Source of the DNA: a bacterium
GTDB taxonomy: Bacteria; Zhuqueibacterota; Zhuqueibacteria; Zhuqueibacterales; Geothermadaptataceae
Length of the DNA stretch: 64,000 nucleotides
Assembly (NCBI GenBank): GCA_024275575.1
Contig: JAJRYV010000101.1
Span: forward strand, 1 to 64,000
Direction of reading: 5' to 3'
The stretch's first letter is position 1. Each line of letters begins with the position of its first letter. This document shows, piece after piece, positions 35,704 through 44,142 of this stretch. Made by a program: the position numbers and the translations under genes. Under the pieces are notes generated by a model. It saw nothing but the letters and a program-made list of their open reading frames with translations, was not told where the DNA came from and did not search any database.

Positions 35704-37419
35704 TCACCCCGCACAACAGGAAAGTTGCACTATATCCTTGTCGAATGTCTGCGCTGCCAGTTTGAGGCTCTCGACTTGCGTAAGATAGGGAAAAAGCATC
35801 GTGCGAAATTCCTGCACAGTAAAACCGTGTTTCTCACCAAACTTGACAGCCAATGCCGCCGTCTCGATGATTTCACCGCCTTCCGCAGCCAAAACATGGG
35901 CGCCCAGCAACCGGTCGGTTTCTCGATCTGCCACGAGTTTGATTAACCCATGTGTACGGTGTGCCGCCAGTGCGCGCGGCACATATTCCAGCGGCAGGTT
36001 GGAAATTTTAACATCGTAACCTTTGGTTTTGGCCTGTCTTTCGGTCAGACCAACTTCAGCAACTTGCGGATCGGTGAAAATTACTGTGGGTAAAACCGAT
36101 AAATCCAGCTTTTTGTTGTTGCCGTTCAAAGCGTTTTCCGCCGCAATGCCACCGGCTGCCGCAGCCACATAAACGAACGCCGGCAGAATGGTGACGTCGC
36201 CGGCGGCATAAATTTTGGGATTGTTCGTCTGCAAATATTCATCGACGATGATGAAACCCTGCTCGTCTAATTTTACACCCGCTTTTTCCAAATCCATTCC
36301 ACTGCTGTTCGGCGTATTACCCACAGCCATCAAAACATGCTCGGCGTTAAACTCCCGTTCTTTGCCCCGTATGCTGGCTGTGATGATTTTTTCGCCATTT
36401 TCCTTACGTATTGCCTGTGCCGTACAACCGGTTTCGACGACGATGCCTTCCTCGCGTAAAGCTTCAGCGAGTGCGTCGCCTAATTCCGGTTCATGTTCGG
36501 GCACGAGACGTTGGCTGCGCTGTAAAATCGTCACTCTTACGCCGAGACGCGCGAAAGTCTGTCCCAGTTCCAGCGCTACCGCCCGCCCGCCGAGAACAAT
36601 TAGCGATTTCGGCAAAGTCTCCATATCCATAAGTGTGGTGCTGTTGAGTATTTCAACATTTTCAATGCCTTGCAGCGGCAGGACTTTTTGCCGTGCACCG
36701 GTTGCTATCACCACCCGGCCTGCTTTGAGCGTTTTATCATTATCAATAAGCACATCACCGTTTTTATCCAATTTCGCCCAGCCCTGAATCAGGGTGATCC
36801 GGCTGTGGGATTTCAGTACGTCGATATATTTCTTCTGCCTGAGTGAGTCCACAAGTTCATCTTTCTCAGCGCGAATTGCAGACCAATCGATGGATTCTGC
36901 TTTGGTGTTGACGCCTTTGAAAGGATGGTGTGCGGCAATATGGAAAGCCGCTGCAGCGCGAATCAATGCTTTTGATGGTACGCAGCCGATATTTACACAT
37001 GTTCCTCCGATGGTGCCGCCTTCGACGATTGCAACTGTGTGTCCGTTTTCCGCCGCACGAATCGCCGCAGCAACGCCACCGCTGCCGGTGCCGATGACGA
37101 CGAGATCGTAGTCGTGCTGTGCATTGCCGCCATTTGTAGATGCCGTTTGTTCCGCCCGACCTGTGCCGATGATTTGAGCGGAATAACCGGCTTTCTTAAC
37201 TGCTTGAGCCAGTTTTTCCAGCGCCATTTCTGCTGCCACGGTCACGATAGCTTTTTTTTTCTGCCAGGCCGGTCCCCGTGCTTTGACGACGCCTGTAACT
37301 TCGCTCAAAGCATCTTCGACACGCATAGCGCAATTGCTACAGGTCATGCCTGTGACCTCGAGTTCGATTTGGCTGCTGTCGTTTTTCGTTGATTTTATTT
37401 TGCGCTTAAAAAAGTTCAT
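35704..37419 (-). CDS. merA: Mercuric reductase with N-terminal HMA domain
   Basis: This 571-residue cytoplasmic flavoprotein uses NADPH to reduce Hg(II) to volatile Hg(0). An HMA domain (residues about 18-85, GMTCSNC) precedes the FAD domain (VVIGTGSGG) and the redox disulfide GGTCVNIGCVPSK. The protein ends in LSCCAG, the C-terminal vicinal cysteine pair that hands mercury to the active site. All catalytic cysteines are therefore present. The start at 37419 has GGAG upstream and gives the usual N-terminus. It follows merT by 17 bases. Confidence 0.94.
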   Translation of the reverse strand: MNFFKRKIKSTKNDSSQIELEVTGMTCSNCAMRVEDALSEVTGVVKARGPAWQKKKAIVTVAAEMALEKLAQAVKKAGYSAQIIGTGRAEQTASTNGGNAQHDYDLVVIGTGSGGVAAAIRAAENGHTVAIVEGGTIGGTCVNIGCVPSKALIRAAAAFHIAAHHPFKGVNTKAESIDWSAIRAEKDELVDSLRQKKYIDVLKSHSRITLIQGWAKLDKNGDVLIDNDKTLKAGRVVIATGARQKVLPLQGIENVEILNSTTLMDMETLPKSLIVLGGRAVALELGQTFARLGVRVTILQRSQRLVPEHEPELGDALAEALREEGIVVETGCTAQAIRKENGEKIITASIRGKEREFNAEHVLMAVGNTPNSSGMDLEKAGVKLDEQGFIIVDEYLQTNNPKIYAAGDVTILPAFVYVAAAAGGIAAENALNGNNKKLDLSVLPTVIFTDPQVAEVGLTERQAKTKGYDVKISNLPLEYVPRALAAHRTHGLIKLVADRETDRLLGAHVLAAEGGEIIETAALAVKFGEKHGFTVQEFRTMLFPYLTQVESLKLAAQTFDKDIVQLSCCAG

Positions 37420-37436
37420 ATTTTCTCCAGCTTTAT

Positions 37437-37778
37437 TTAAATAGGCAAATACGGCAACAAATAAGGGAAGGCCACTAAAATTGCCGTGAGGGCAGTCACG
37501 CTCAACAAAATGATACGCTGCGCCCGACCGTTTTGCGGCGCTATGCATTCGCCATCCAGCCCACATGTTTGTTCTTGCGGTCGATAGGCATAAAAGAAAC
37601 TGCTGGCCAGAAAAATGACCGTGAGACCGATGAAATATGAGCGATACGGCTCCAGCGCTGTGGCGAAAGCGAGACCGCCGATGCTGAAAATCGATGCCAG
37701 CAAAGGGCCAATACAGCATGCAGAAGCTAAAACTCCGGCGAAAATGGAACCACTGTTCATCAAAGTATTTTTATTCAT
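37437..37778 (-). CDS. merT: MerT-type mercuric ion transporter
   Basis: This 113-residue inner-membrane protein has three hydrophobic helices. The first helix carries the vicinal cysteine pair ASACCIGPL that accepts Hg(II), and a loop after helix 2 carries a second pair, CGLDGEC. This matches MerT. It lies 3 bases after the ArsR-type regulator gene and upstream of merA, so mercury brought in would be passed to the reductase. Confidence 0.92.
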   Translation of the reverse strand: MNKNTLMNSGSIFAGVLASACCIGPLLASIFSIGGLAFATALEPYRSYFIGLTVIFLASSFFYAYRPQEQTCGLDGECIAPQNGRAQRIILLSVTALTAILVAFPYLLPYLPI

Positions 37779-37781
37779 TTC

Positions 37782-38186
37782 TCATTTCCTTTCATTCAAT
37801 ATAAAAGCATGTGCAGTTTTTGTCTCCTCCTGCAAAAACATATCTTGTGAATTAGTCGTAAAAACATTGCTCACGAGTGAATAAAAAATCGTCTGACCCT
37901 GACGACGAGATGCCACCAGGTTCCGGTCTTTGAGTTTGCGCAGGTGTTGTGAGACTGCCGAATCGCTGATTTCCAGCACCTCTGCCAAATCGCAGACACA
38001 CATTTCGCGATGAGCATGCAAAAGGTAGAGGATTTTCAACCGTTGTTCATTGCCGGCCGCCGCGAGAGAAGCGGCCAGGGTCGTCAGCCCGGCGTTGTTT
38101 TGCAAATTGCGTTTGATGAGTGCAAATTCCGCCACCGAAAAATTCGGCCCGATGCATAATTGTCCTTCAATTTTAATTTTTTTCAT
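37782..38186 (-). CDS. ArsR-family metal-sensing repressor
   Basis: This 134-residue winged-helix regulator of the ArsR/SmtB family contains EMCVCDLAEVL (metal-site type) and the recognition helix ISDSAVSQHLRKLK. It is the first gene of the mercury operon and probably represses it until Hg(II) binds its cysteines. This replaces the MerR activator found in most mercury operons; ArsR-type mercury regulators are known in actinobacteria and some other groups. The promoter carries a matching palindrome (38208-38225). Confidence 0.88.
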   Translation of the reverse strand: MKKIKIEGQLCIGPNFSVAEFALIKRNLQNNAGLTTLAASLAAAGNEQRLKILYLLHAHREMCVCDLAEVLEISDSAVSQHLRKLKDRNLVASRRQGQTIFYSLVSNVFTTNSQDMFLQEETKTAHAFILNERK

Positions 38187-38207
38187 TTGAAGATCCTTTT
38201 GTATTTT

Positions 38208-38225
38208 AGTATTTGCTTAAATACT
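38208..38225 (-). promoter_or_regulatory. Operator and promoter of the mercury operon
   Basis: AGTATTT and AAATACT form a perfect 7-base inverted repeat around a 4-base centre, 22 bases before the regulator's start codon. On the minus strand it lies between a TTACAG and a TAAAAT, which could serve as -35 and -10 with a short 15-base gap. The size and symmetry fit an ArsR/SmtB binding site that blocks RNA polymerase. Confidence 0.7.
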
Positions 38226-38450
38226 GTAACGCCGGATTTCCTGAAATATTCCCCTCAAATTCGTGTCCACCCGGAAAAGTATGTTTTCGGAAGGATGCGA
38301 ACCCGGCGTAACAGTATGCTGCGGACTTGCGAAAGAGATTTATGGGCTGTCGAAATCAGGTATGACAGTGATGTTGAAAAGTTCCGGTAAAATTTGTATA
38401 CTTCAACCATGCACTTATATTTCATTTGTTTTATCTACAAATAAAAAAAT

Positions 38451-40802
38451 ATGCAATCAGCCGAACTTAATTCTGAAATTGACGCTATCATCAAATCCAT
38501 CGGTGGCCGGCCGAGTGATGTCATCCCGTTGCTGCAGGCGATACAGGAAAAGTATAACTACTTGCCAGAGGCAGCGTTGCGTCGCATCCGGGAAACGACG
38601 GAAATTACGGCCGCTGCGATTACCGGTGTCGCGACATTTTACGCACAATTTCGCCTGAAACCTGCAGGAAAACACATCATCAAAATCTGCGTCGGCACCG
38701 CCTGCCACGTTATGGGTGCCGCTGCGATTTATGACGCTTTCAAAGATGAATTGAATATCCCCGAGAAGCTGGACACCGACAGAGACCGGTTATTTACAGT
38801 GGAAAAAGTCGCTTGTCTCGGCTGCTGTATGCTGGCGCCGGCGGTACAACTGGAGAATTCGACTTACGGCCATTTGACAAGGCAAAAGGTGGCCAATCTG
38901 CTGGCTGATTTTCTTTCTTCCTCTCAAATGGCTAATGGACCTGAAAAATATTCGCGCTCCCGGAATGGCAAAACCAATGGTGAAGTGAGGATGTGCCGCT
39001 GTTCAAGCTGCCTTGCTGCCGGGGCAGAGCCGGTCTATCGCGAGCTGCAGAACAATATTCAAATGTACAGATTACCGGTGCAGTTAAAAAATGTCGGTTG
39101 CACCGGCATTGCTTATCAAAGCCCGTTGGTCACTGTTGCCCTGAATGATGGACGCCAGTTTCAATATGGCAAAATGCAGCCGGAGAAAACGCGGGAGATG
39201 TTGTTGGAGCATTTCTCTCCGGCAAATTTTATCAGCAGGAATACAGCCCGGCTGACCAATTTTCTCGATCGTTATCTCGTCAGTCCACAGGATGAGCCGG
39301 TCACCCGATATCCCCTCGACATCCGATTCGGCCCCGAGGCATCATACCTCGGACCGCAAAAACGCATCGTCACCGAACAGAGCGGCAGCCTCGATCCACT
39401 CAACTTAGCGGAATACAGAAGCAACGGCGGATTTGTGGCGCTGAACAAATGCCTGCAAAACTTTTCTCCTGCGAAAATTATCGATGAAGTGGAAAAGAGC
39501 GGCTTGCGCGGGCGCGGCGGCGGCGGATTTCCTGTCGGGAAAAAATGGCGTTTGGTTGCGGCAGCCGCAGGTGATAAAAAATATATCATCTGCAATGGCG
39601 ACGAAGGCGACCCCGGTGCATTTATGGATCGCATGGTTCTCGAATCTTTTCCTTTTCGCGTCATCGAAGGCATGCTCATCGCAGCCTATGCAACCGGGGC
39701 GGATGAGGGCGTCATGTATATTCGGGCGGAATATCCTTTTGCCCCCCAAAGCGCACGCCGGGCCATCACTATTTGCGAAGAAAACGCTCTGCTCGGGCAA
39801 CATATTTCAGACTCGGATTTTTCGTTCAAATTACGTGTTTTTTCAGCAGCAGGTGCATTTGTCTGCGGTGAAGAAACCGCGTTGATTTCCTCCCTCGAAG
39901 GGGAGCGAGGCATGCCGAAATTACGACCGCCTTTCCCGGCACAGCAAGGTTTGTGGGGCAAACCGACGCTGGTGAATAATGTCGAATCGCTGGCATCGAT
40001 CCCCTGGATTTTGCGCAATGGTGCGGATCATTTTTTCAAATTGGGGACAAAAACCAGCAAAGGCACGAAAACTTTTGCTCTCGCCGGAAAGATCAAACGC
40101 AGCGGTCTCATCGAAGTGCCCATGGGCCTGACACTGCGGCAAATCGTCGAAGAAATCGGCGGCGGCATTATCGATGACAAAACTTTTAAAGCAATTCAGG
40201 TCGGCGGGCCCTCAGGCGGTTGCATTCCTTCATGGCTCGCCGATACACCGATTGATTACGAAGCCCTGACCAGCGCGGGCGCCATCATGGGCTCCGGCGG
40301 CATGGTGGTTCTCGATGAAAGCGATTGCATGGTAGATATCGCGTGCTATTTTATGGCTTTTACACAGGCGGAATCTTGTGGCAAATGCACCTATTGCCGT
40401 ATCGGCACCAAACGCATGCTGGAAATTCTCCAGCGTCTGTGCAACGGCAGGGGGCGCAAGGGTGATCTTGAAAAACTGGAATCACTTTCGCTCTCGGTGA
40501 AAACCGGCAGCATTTGCGGCCTCGGCAAAACCGCGCCCAATCCTGTGCTGTCTATTCTCAAACACTTCCGGGAAGAATACGAAGCCCACATTGAGGGACG
40601 CTGCCCGGCGGCGAAATGCAAGGCGCTGATCATTTATTCAATCGATCACAAATGTATCGGCTGCACGCGTTGTGCGCAGGCTTGTGCTTTTCAGGCCATT
40701 GAAATGAAACCCTTCGAACAACATGTTATTATTAGTGATAATTGTACGAAATGTGATATCTGCCGTCAGGTCTGTCCGGCGGATGCGGTGCGGGTGATTT
40801 GA
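38451..40802 (+). CDS. NuoE-NuoF-ferredoxin fusion, NADH-oxidising subunit
   Basis: This 783-residue soluble redox protein joins three modules. Residues 1-155 are NuoE-like with a [2Fe-2S] site (C80, C85, C122, C126). After a ferredoxin-like linker domain (MCRCSSCL), residues about 300-690 are NuoF-like. They keep the FMN/NADH signatures GRGGGGFPVGKKW and NGDEGDPGAFMDR and the 4Fe-4S motif CGKCTYCRIG. Residues about 725-783 add two 4Fe-4S clusters (CIGCTRCAQAC, CTKCDICRQVC). Such fusions oxidise NADH in hydrogenases, formate dehydrogenases and bifurcating complexes, but no catalytic partner of those kinds lies nearby. It overlaps the next gene by one base. The ATG at 38451 has no clear Shine-Dalgarno. 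Confidence 0.85.
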   Translation: MQSAELNSEIDAIIKSIGGRPSDVIPLLQAIQEKYNYLPEAALRRIRETTEITAAAITGVATFYAQFRLKPAGKHIIKICVGTACHVMGAAAIYDAFKDELNIPEKLDTDRDRLFTVEKVACLGCCMLAPAVQLENSTYGHLTRQKVANLLADFLSSSQMANGPEKYSRSRNGKTNGEVRMCRCSSCLAAGAEPVYRELQNNIQMYRLPVQLKNVGCTGIAYQSPLVTVALNDGRQFQYGKMQPEKTREMLLEHFSPANFISRNTARLTNFLDRYLVSPQDEPVTRYPLDIRFGPEASYLGPQKRIVTEQSGSLDPLNLAEYRSNGGFVALNKCLQNFSPAKIIDEVEKSGLRGRGGGGFPVGKKWRLVAAAAGDKKYIICNGDEGDPGAFMDRMVLESFPFRVIEGMLIAAYATGADEGVMYIRAEYPFAPQSARRAITICEENALLGQHISDSDFSFKLRVFSAAGAFVCGEETALISSLEGERGMPKLRPPFPAQQGLWGKPTLVNNVESLASIPWILRNGADHFFKLGTKTSKGTKTFALAGKIKRSGLIEVPMGLTLRQIVEEIGGGIIDDKTFKAIQVGGPSGGCIPSWLADTPIDYEALTSAGAIMGSGGMVVLDESDCMVDIACYFMAFTQAESCGKCTYCRIGTKRMLEILQRLCNGRGRKGDLEKLESLSLSVKTGSICGLGKTAPNPVLSILKHFREEYEAHIEGRCPAAKCKALIIYSIDHKCIGCTRCAQACAFQAIEMKPFEQHVIISDNCTKCDICRQVCPADAVRVI

Positions 40803-42412
40803 TGATGGTTAATTTAAAAATAAACGGTAAAAAAATAGCGGTTCCTGCGGGTACGAAACTCATCGCTGCAGCGGAAAAGGCTGGTGCGGAAATCCCGACG
40901 ATGTGTTATAAAAAGGGTTACCCCCACTTTACTTCCTGCATGATTTGTACGGTGCAGGAAATGAAGAGTGGCCGGATGTTGCCGGCCTGTAGCTTGCCGG
41001 TTGCCGAAGGTTTGGAGATCGAAACGGAAAATCAGACGGTGACCGACATGCGGTGGGAAACGCTGGAGTTGCTGATGAGCGATCATGTCGGCGATTGCAT
41101 CGCACCCTGCCGGCGCACTTGTCCGGCGCATATGAATATTCCGCTGATGAACATGTACATCGAAAGCGGTAAAGCACGCGAGGCGCTGATGACAGTGAAA
41201 GAACACATTGCCTTGCCCGCGGTGCTTGGCCGTATTTGCCCGGCGCCCTGCGAGGTTAATTGCCGTCGGTCATTTGTCGATCGCCGCCTGTCGATATGTG
41301 CGCTGAAATGTTATGTTGCCGACGAAGACCTGGCGAGCGAAAAGCCATATTTGCCGGCATGCAAAACACCGTGTGGGAAGAAAGTGGCAATCATCGGTTC
41401 GGGCCCGGCCGGGTTGGCTGCTGCTTATTATCTGCAGCAAATGGGCTATACCTGTACAGTCTTCGATAAAAATCCACAACCCGGCGGCATGTTGCGTTAT
41501 GGCGTTGAAAAATCCATCTTGCCGCGAGAAGTTCTCGATGCCGAGATCGAAATTATCCGCCGGCTGGGGGCTGAATTTGTGATGCAAAAATCGCTGGGCA
41601 GCGATTTCACGATTAAAGATTTACAGCAGGGTTTTGACGCCATTGCTCTGGCCGCCGGGCTTTTGTCTGCGGAAGAATTGCCGGCTCTGGGCGTTGCAGC
41701 GAAGGGCAGAAGTGTAAAAGTTGATAATTTTACCTTTCAGACAGATATCGCCGGTGTTTTTGCCGGCGGCGGCATCATCAATCCCGGCAAAATGGCCGTA
41801 CGTTCCGTTGGCCACGGCAAATCCATGGCTGATTCCATCGATCGATATTTATCCGGTCGGGTGCAGATGATGCGCTTGAACCGCGCGTTATCCAAAGTCG
41901 GTAAAATTAAAGAAAATGAATTGGATGCGTACGCGGCCGGCATCGGTGCTTTAAAAATCGATGTGTACGATCACGAATTTCATCGCCTTTTGCTGGAAAA
42001 AAATAACGCCGGAATTTCGCGCGTACAGGCTGAGGGCGAGGCCGGTCAATGCCTGCAATGTGGTTGCATCAGTTTTGACAACTGCAAATTACGGCTGTAT
42101 TCCGAACAATATGGCGCCAATTCGCAGCGGTTTAAAGGTGAAGACCGCCGCAGCATCGAGCGGGTTTTCGATCATCCGCATGTGCTTTACGAGCCGGGGA
42201 AATGTATCCAGTGTGGTTTGTGTGTGCGTATCACGGAAAAAGAAGGCGAGACGCTGGGGCTCAGTTTTATCGGTCGCGGATTCAACGTCAAAATTGGTGC
42301 AGCGCTCAACGGCTCCATGGCCGACACATTGAAAAAAACGGCGGACTTGTGCGTCGAGGCCTGTCCCTCCGGTGCACTAGCGTTTAAAGAAAACCTGTGC
42401 AGATTCAGATAA
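40802..42412 (+). CDS. Fe-S flavoprotein, GltD-like but lacking the NAD(P)-binding domain
   Basis: This 536-residue protein begins with a [2Fe-2S] ferredoxin domain (C35, C46, C49, C63). An Fe-S-rich GltD N-terminal region (CRRTCPAHMNIP, CPAPCEVNCRR) and an FAD-binding domain (IIGSGPAGLAAAYYL, GGMLRYGV) follow. In GltD and NfnB a second GGGNxAMD-type dinucleotide domain of about 120 residues comes next. Here the chain goes from FDAIALAAGL almost straight to TDIAGVFAGGG, so that domain is absent. The C-terminus adds another cluster (CIQCGLC and EACPSGA). It probably receives electrons from the NuoEF fusion upstream, whose stop overlaps its ATG (TGATG), not from NAD(P)H directly. The electron acceptor is unknown. 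Confidence 0.8.
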   Translation: MMVNLKINGKKIAVPAGTKLIAAAEKAGAEIPTMCYKKGYPHFTSCMICTVQEMKSGRMLPACSLPVAEGLEIETENQTVTDMRWETLELLMSDHVGDCIAPCRRTCPAHMNIPLMNMYIESGKAREALMTVKEHIALPAVLGRICPAPCEVNCRRSFVDRRLSICALKCYVADEDLASEKPYLPACKTPCGKKVAIIGSGPAGLAAAYYLQQMGYTCTVFDKNPQPGGMLRYGVEKSILPREVLDAEIEIIRRLGAEFVMQKSLGSDFTIKDLQQGFDAIALAAGLLSAEELPALGVAAKGRSVKVDNFTFQTDIAGVFAGGGIINPGKMAVRSVGHGKSMADSIDRYLSGRVQMMRLNRALSKVGKIKENELDAYAAGIGALKIDVYDHEFHRLLLEKNNAGISRVQAEGEAGQCLQCGCISFDNCKLRLYSEQYGANSQRFKGEDRRSIERVFDHPHVLYEPGKCIQCGLCVRITEKEGETLGLSFIGRGFNVKIGAALNGSMADTLKKTADLCVEACPSGALAFKENLCRFR

Positions 42413-42429
42413 TTTGGGCTACGAAAGTG

Positions 42430-42458
42430 TTGTTTCTTTTTGCAAGTTTGGATATAAT
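42430..42458 (+). promoter_or_regulatory. Putative promoter of the restriction-modification pair
   Basis: TTGTTT (42430-42435) and TATAAT (42453-42458) are 17 bases apart, close to a sigma-70 consensus. It lies about 95 bases before the methyltransferase start in an AT-rich insert with a run of seven Gs. Whether this host uses such a consensus is not known. Confidence 0.4.
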
Positions 42459-42554
42459 AAAAAAGGGGGGGATAACGTGCTCCATCTATGGATTGTGCCA
42501 TAGTGTCTCAGAGAATGTAAAAAAGAATTAGTACCAAAATGGAATGAATTAATC

Positions 42555-43415
42555 ATGGATATAATGACAGAACTCTTTTTGGGTGACAGTAAAAACGAGC
42601 TTAAAAAAATTGATGATTGCTCAATTGATTTAATATTTACCTCCCCTCCTTATGCCGATCAAAGAAAAAATACTTATGGTGGAATCCATCCGGACAAATA
42701 TGTTGACTGGTTTCTACCGATTTCGGCGCAGCTATTTCGTGTGTTAAGACCTTCGGGATCCTTTGTTTTAAATATCAAAGAAAAGGTAGTGAACGGTGAA
42801 CGCAGTACATATGTTATGGAGCTCATTCTTGCAATGAGAAAGCAGGGGTGGCTTTGGACTGAGGAATTTATTTGGCATAAAAAGAACAGCTATCCAGGGA
42901 AATGGCCAAACCGTTTTCGAGATTCATGGGAACGCTTATTACAATTTAATAAGAATAAAAAATTCAATATGTATCAGCAAGAAGTCATGGTGCCAATGGG
43001 GGATTGGGCAAAAAACAGATTAAAGAATTTGAGTAAAACTGATAAAACGAGAGATGAATCAAGGGTGGGCAGCGGCTTTGGTAAAAATATATCAAATTGG
43101 GTCAACAGGGAGAAAGCATATCTGACAAATGTCTTACACCTTGCCACGGAATGCAGCAATAAAAACCATAGTGCAGCATTCCCGGAAGAACTGCCGCAAT
43201 GGTTTATAAAGTTATTTACAAAGGTTGGAGATACAGTGCTCGACCCTTTCATGGGTTCTGGTACGACAAATATCGTTGCTTAAAGAATGTACAGAAATTC
43301 AATAGGGATTGAAATCGTACCGGAATACTATGAGCTTGTTAAAAAACAAACCGGAACAATAAAATCAATATTGTTTGATGAGAATGATTTAAATGAAACC
43401 AATGGAACTCAGTGA
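42555..43415 (+). pseudogene. Type II DNA methyltransferase with an in-frame stop
   Basis: This gene encodes a beta-class site-specific DNA methyltransferase, probably N4-cytosine type. The catalytic motif IV TSPPYADQ comes early and the AdoMet-binding motif DPFMGSGTT late, as expected for that class. A TAA at 43281-43283 ends the frame after NIVA. The same frame then continues as RMYRNSIGIEIVPEYYELV, the normal end of such enzymes, up to a TGA at 43415. The stop replaces what is usually a lysine or similar codon (one-base change from AAA). The truncated product lacks the last 44 residues and may be inactive. The next gene starts inside the tail at 43393. Base composition is AT-rich compared with both flanks, which suggests acquisition. 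Confidence 0.8.
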
Positions 43416-44142
43416 AGTTTTCGAATATGTCGAAAAGAATATTTCAAAATTTCACTTAAAAAGAATTGAAAAGCTTGATTCACTCAAGTTAAAGGATGTC
43501 TTAAAGAAGAAAAATCCATACTTGTTTAAAGCCAAAAATATTCTCAAAACACAAGATTTAGTTCAAGCTCTCATCGATGCTTTTTTATTATCTAGTGAAG
43601 ATGGAATATTTGGGGACTGGCTCGAAGGTCTCGCCGTTTATATTTGTGAAAGAGTTTACAATGGAATAAAATCTGCGGTGCCTGGGATTGATTTGGAGTT
43701 TGATAAGGAAAATACTCGATTTATTGTTTCAATCAAATCAGGCCCTAACTGGGGAAACCATAGCCAGGTTGCAAAACTAGTAGACTATTTTAATTCCGCT
43801 CGTAAAGTACTGCGGACATCTGGTGCGGATATTCAAGTAACAGCCATCAACGGTTGTTGTTATGGCCGGACGACAACGAAAAATAGTTACAAAGAGAAAG
43901 GCGATTATTACAAGCTCTGAGGGCAAGCATTTTGGGAGTTTATTTCAGGTGATCCAAATCTCTACAAAATTATGATAGAACCACTGGGGTATAAGGCAAA
44001 AGAGAAAAATGATTTATTTCTAAAATCATATGCGCAAAAAGTAAATTTGTTTACAAAAGATTTTGCTATCGATTTTTGTAATGATACAGGGGAGATAAAC
44101 TGGGAAAAAATAATTGAATTTAACTCAAGGCAATCAAAATAA
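43393..44142 (+). pseudogene. Type II restriction endonuclease with an in-frame stop
   Basis: This gene is a restriction endonuclease that resembles PmeII-like type II enzymes. FIVSIKSGPNWGN gives a PD-(D/E)xK-type core with the catalytic lysine. The frame reads to YYKL and hits TGA at 43918-43920, then continues as GQAFWEFISGDPNLYKI through to a TAA at 44142. Homologues have a cysteine here (CGQxFW), so TGT or TGC has become TGA. The break removes about 74 residues. With the partner methyltransferase also interrupted, the system is probably dead or dying. Its 3' end overlaps the apparent start of the cysteine desulfurase gene. Confidence 0.78.

Noticed and set aside
43918-43920. TGA at a cysteine position as possible selenocysteine
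   Set aside because: Restriction enzymes are not known selenoproteins, no clear SECIS-type hairpin was recognised just downstream, and the partner gene also carries an ordinary nonsense codon. A simple mutation explains both.
28224-44142. Stop-codon reassignment as a reason for three in-frame stops
   Set aside because: Both TAA and TGA are involved, and TAA, TAG and TGA all end intact neighbouring genes, so no single reassignment fits.
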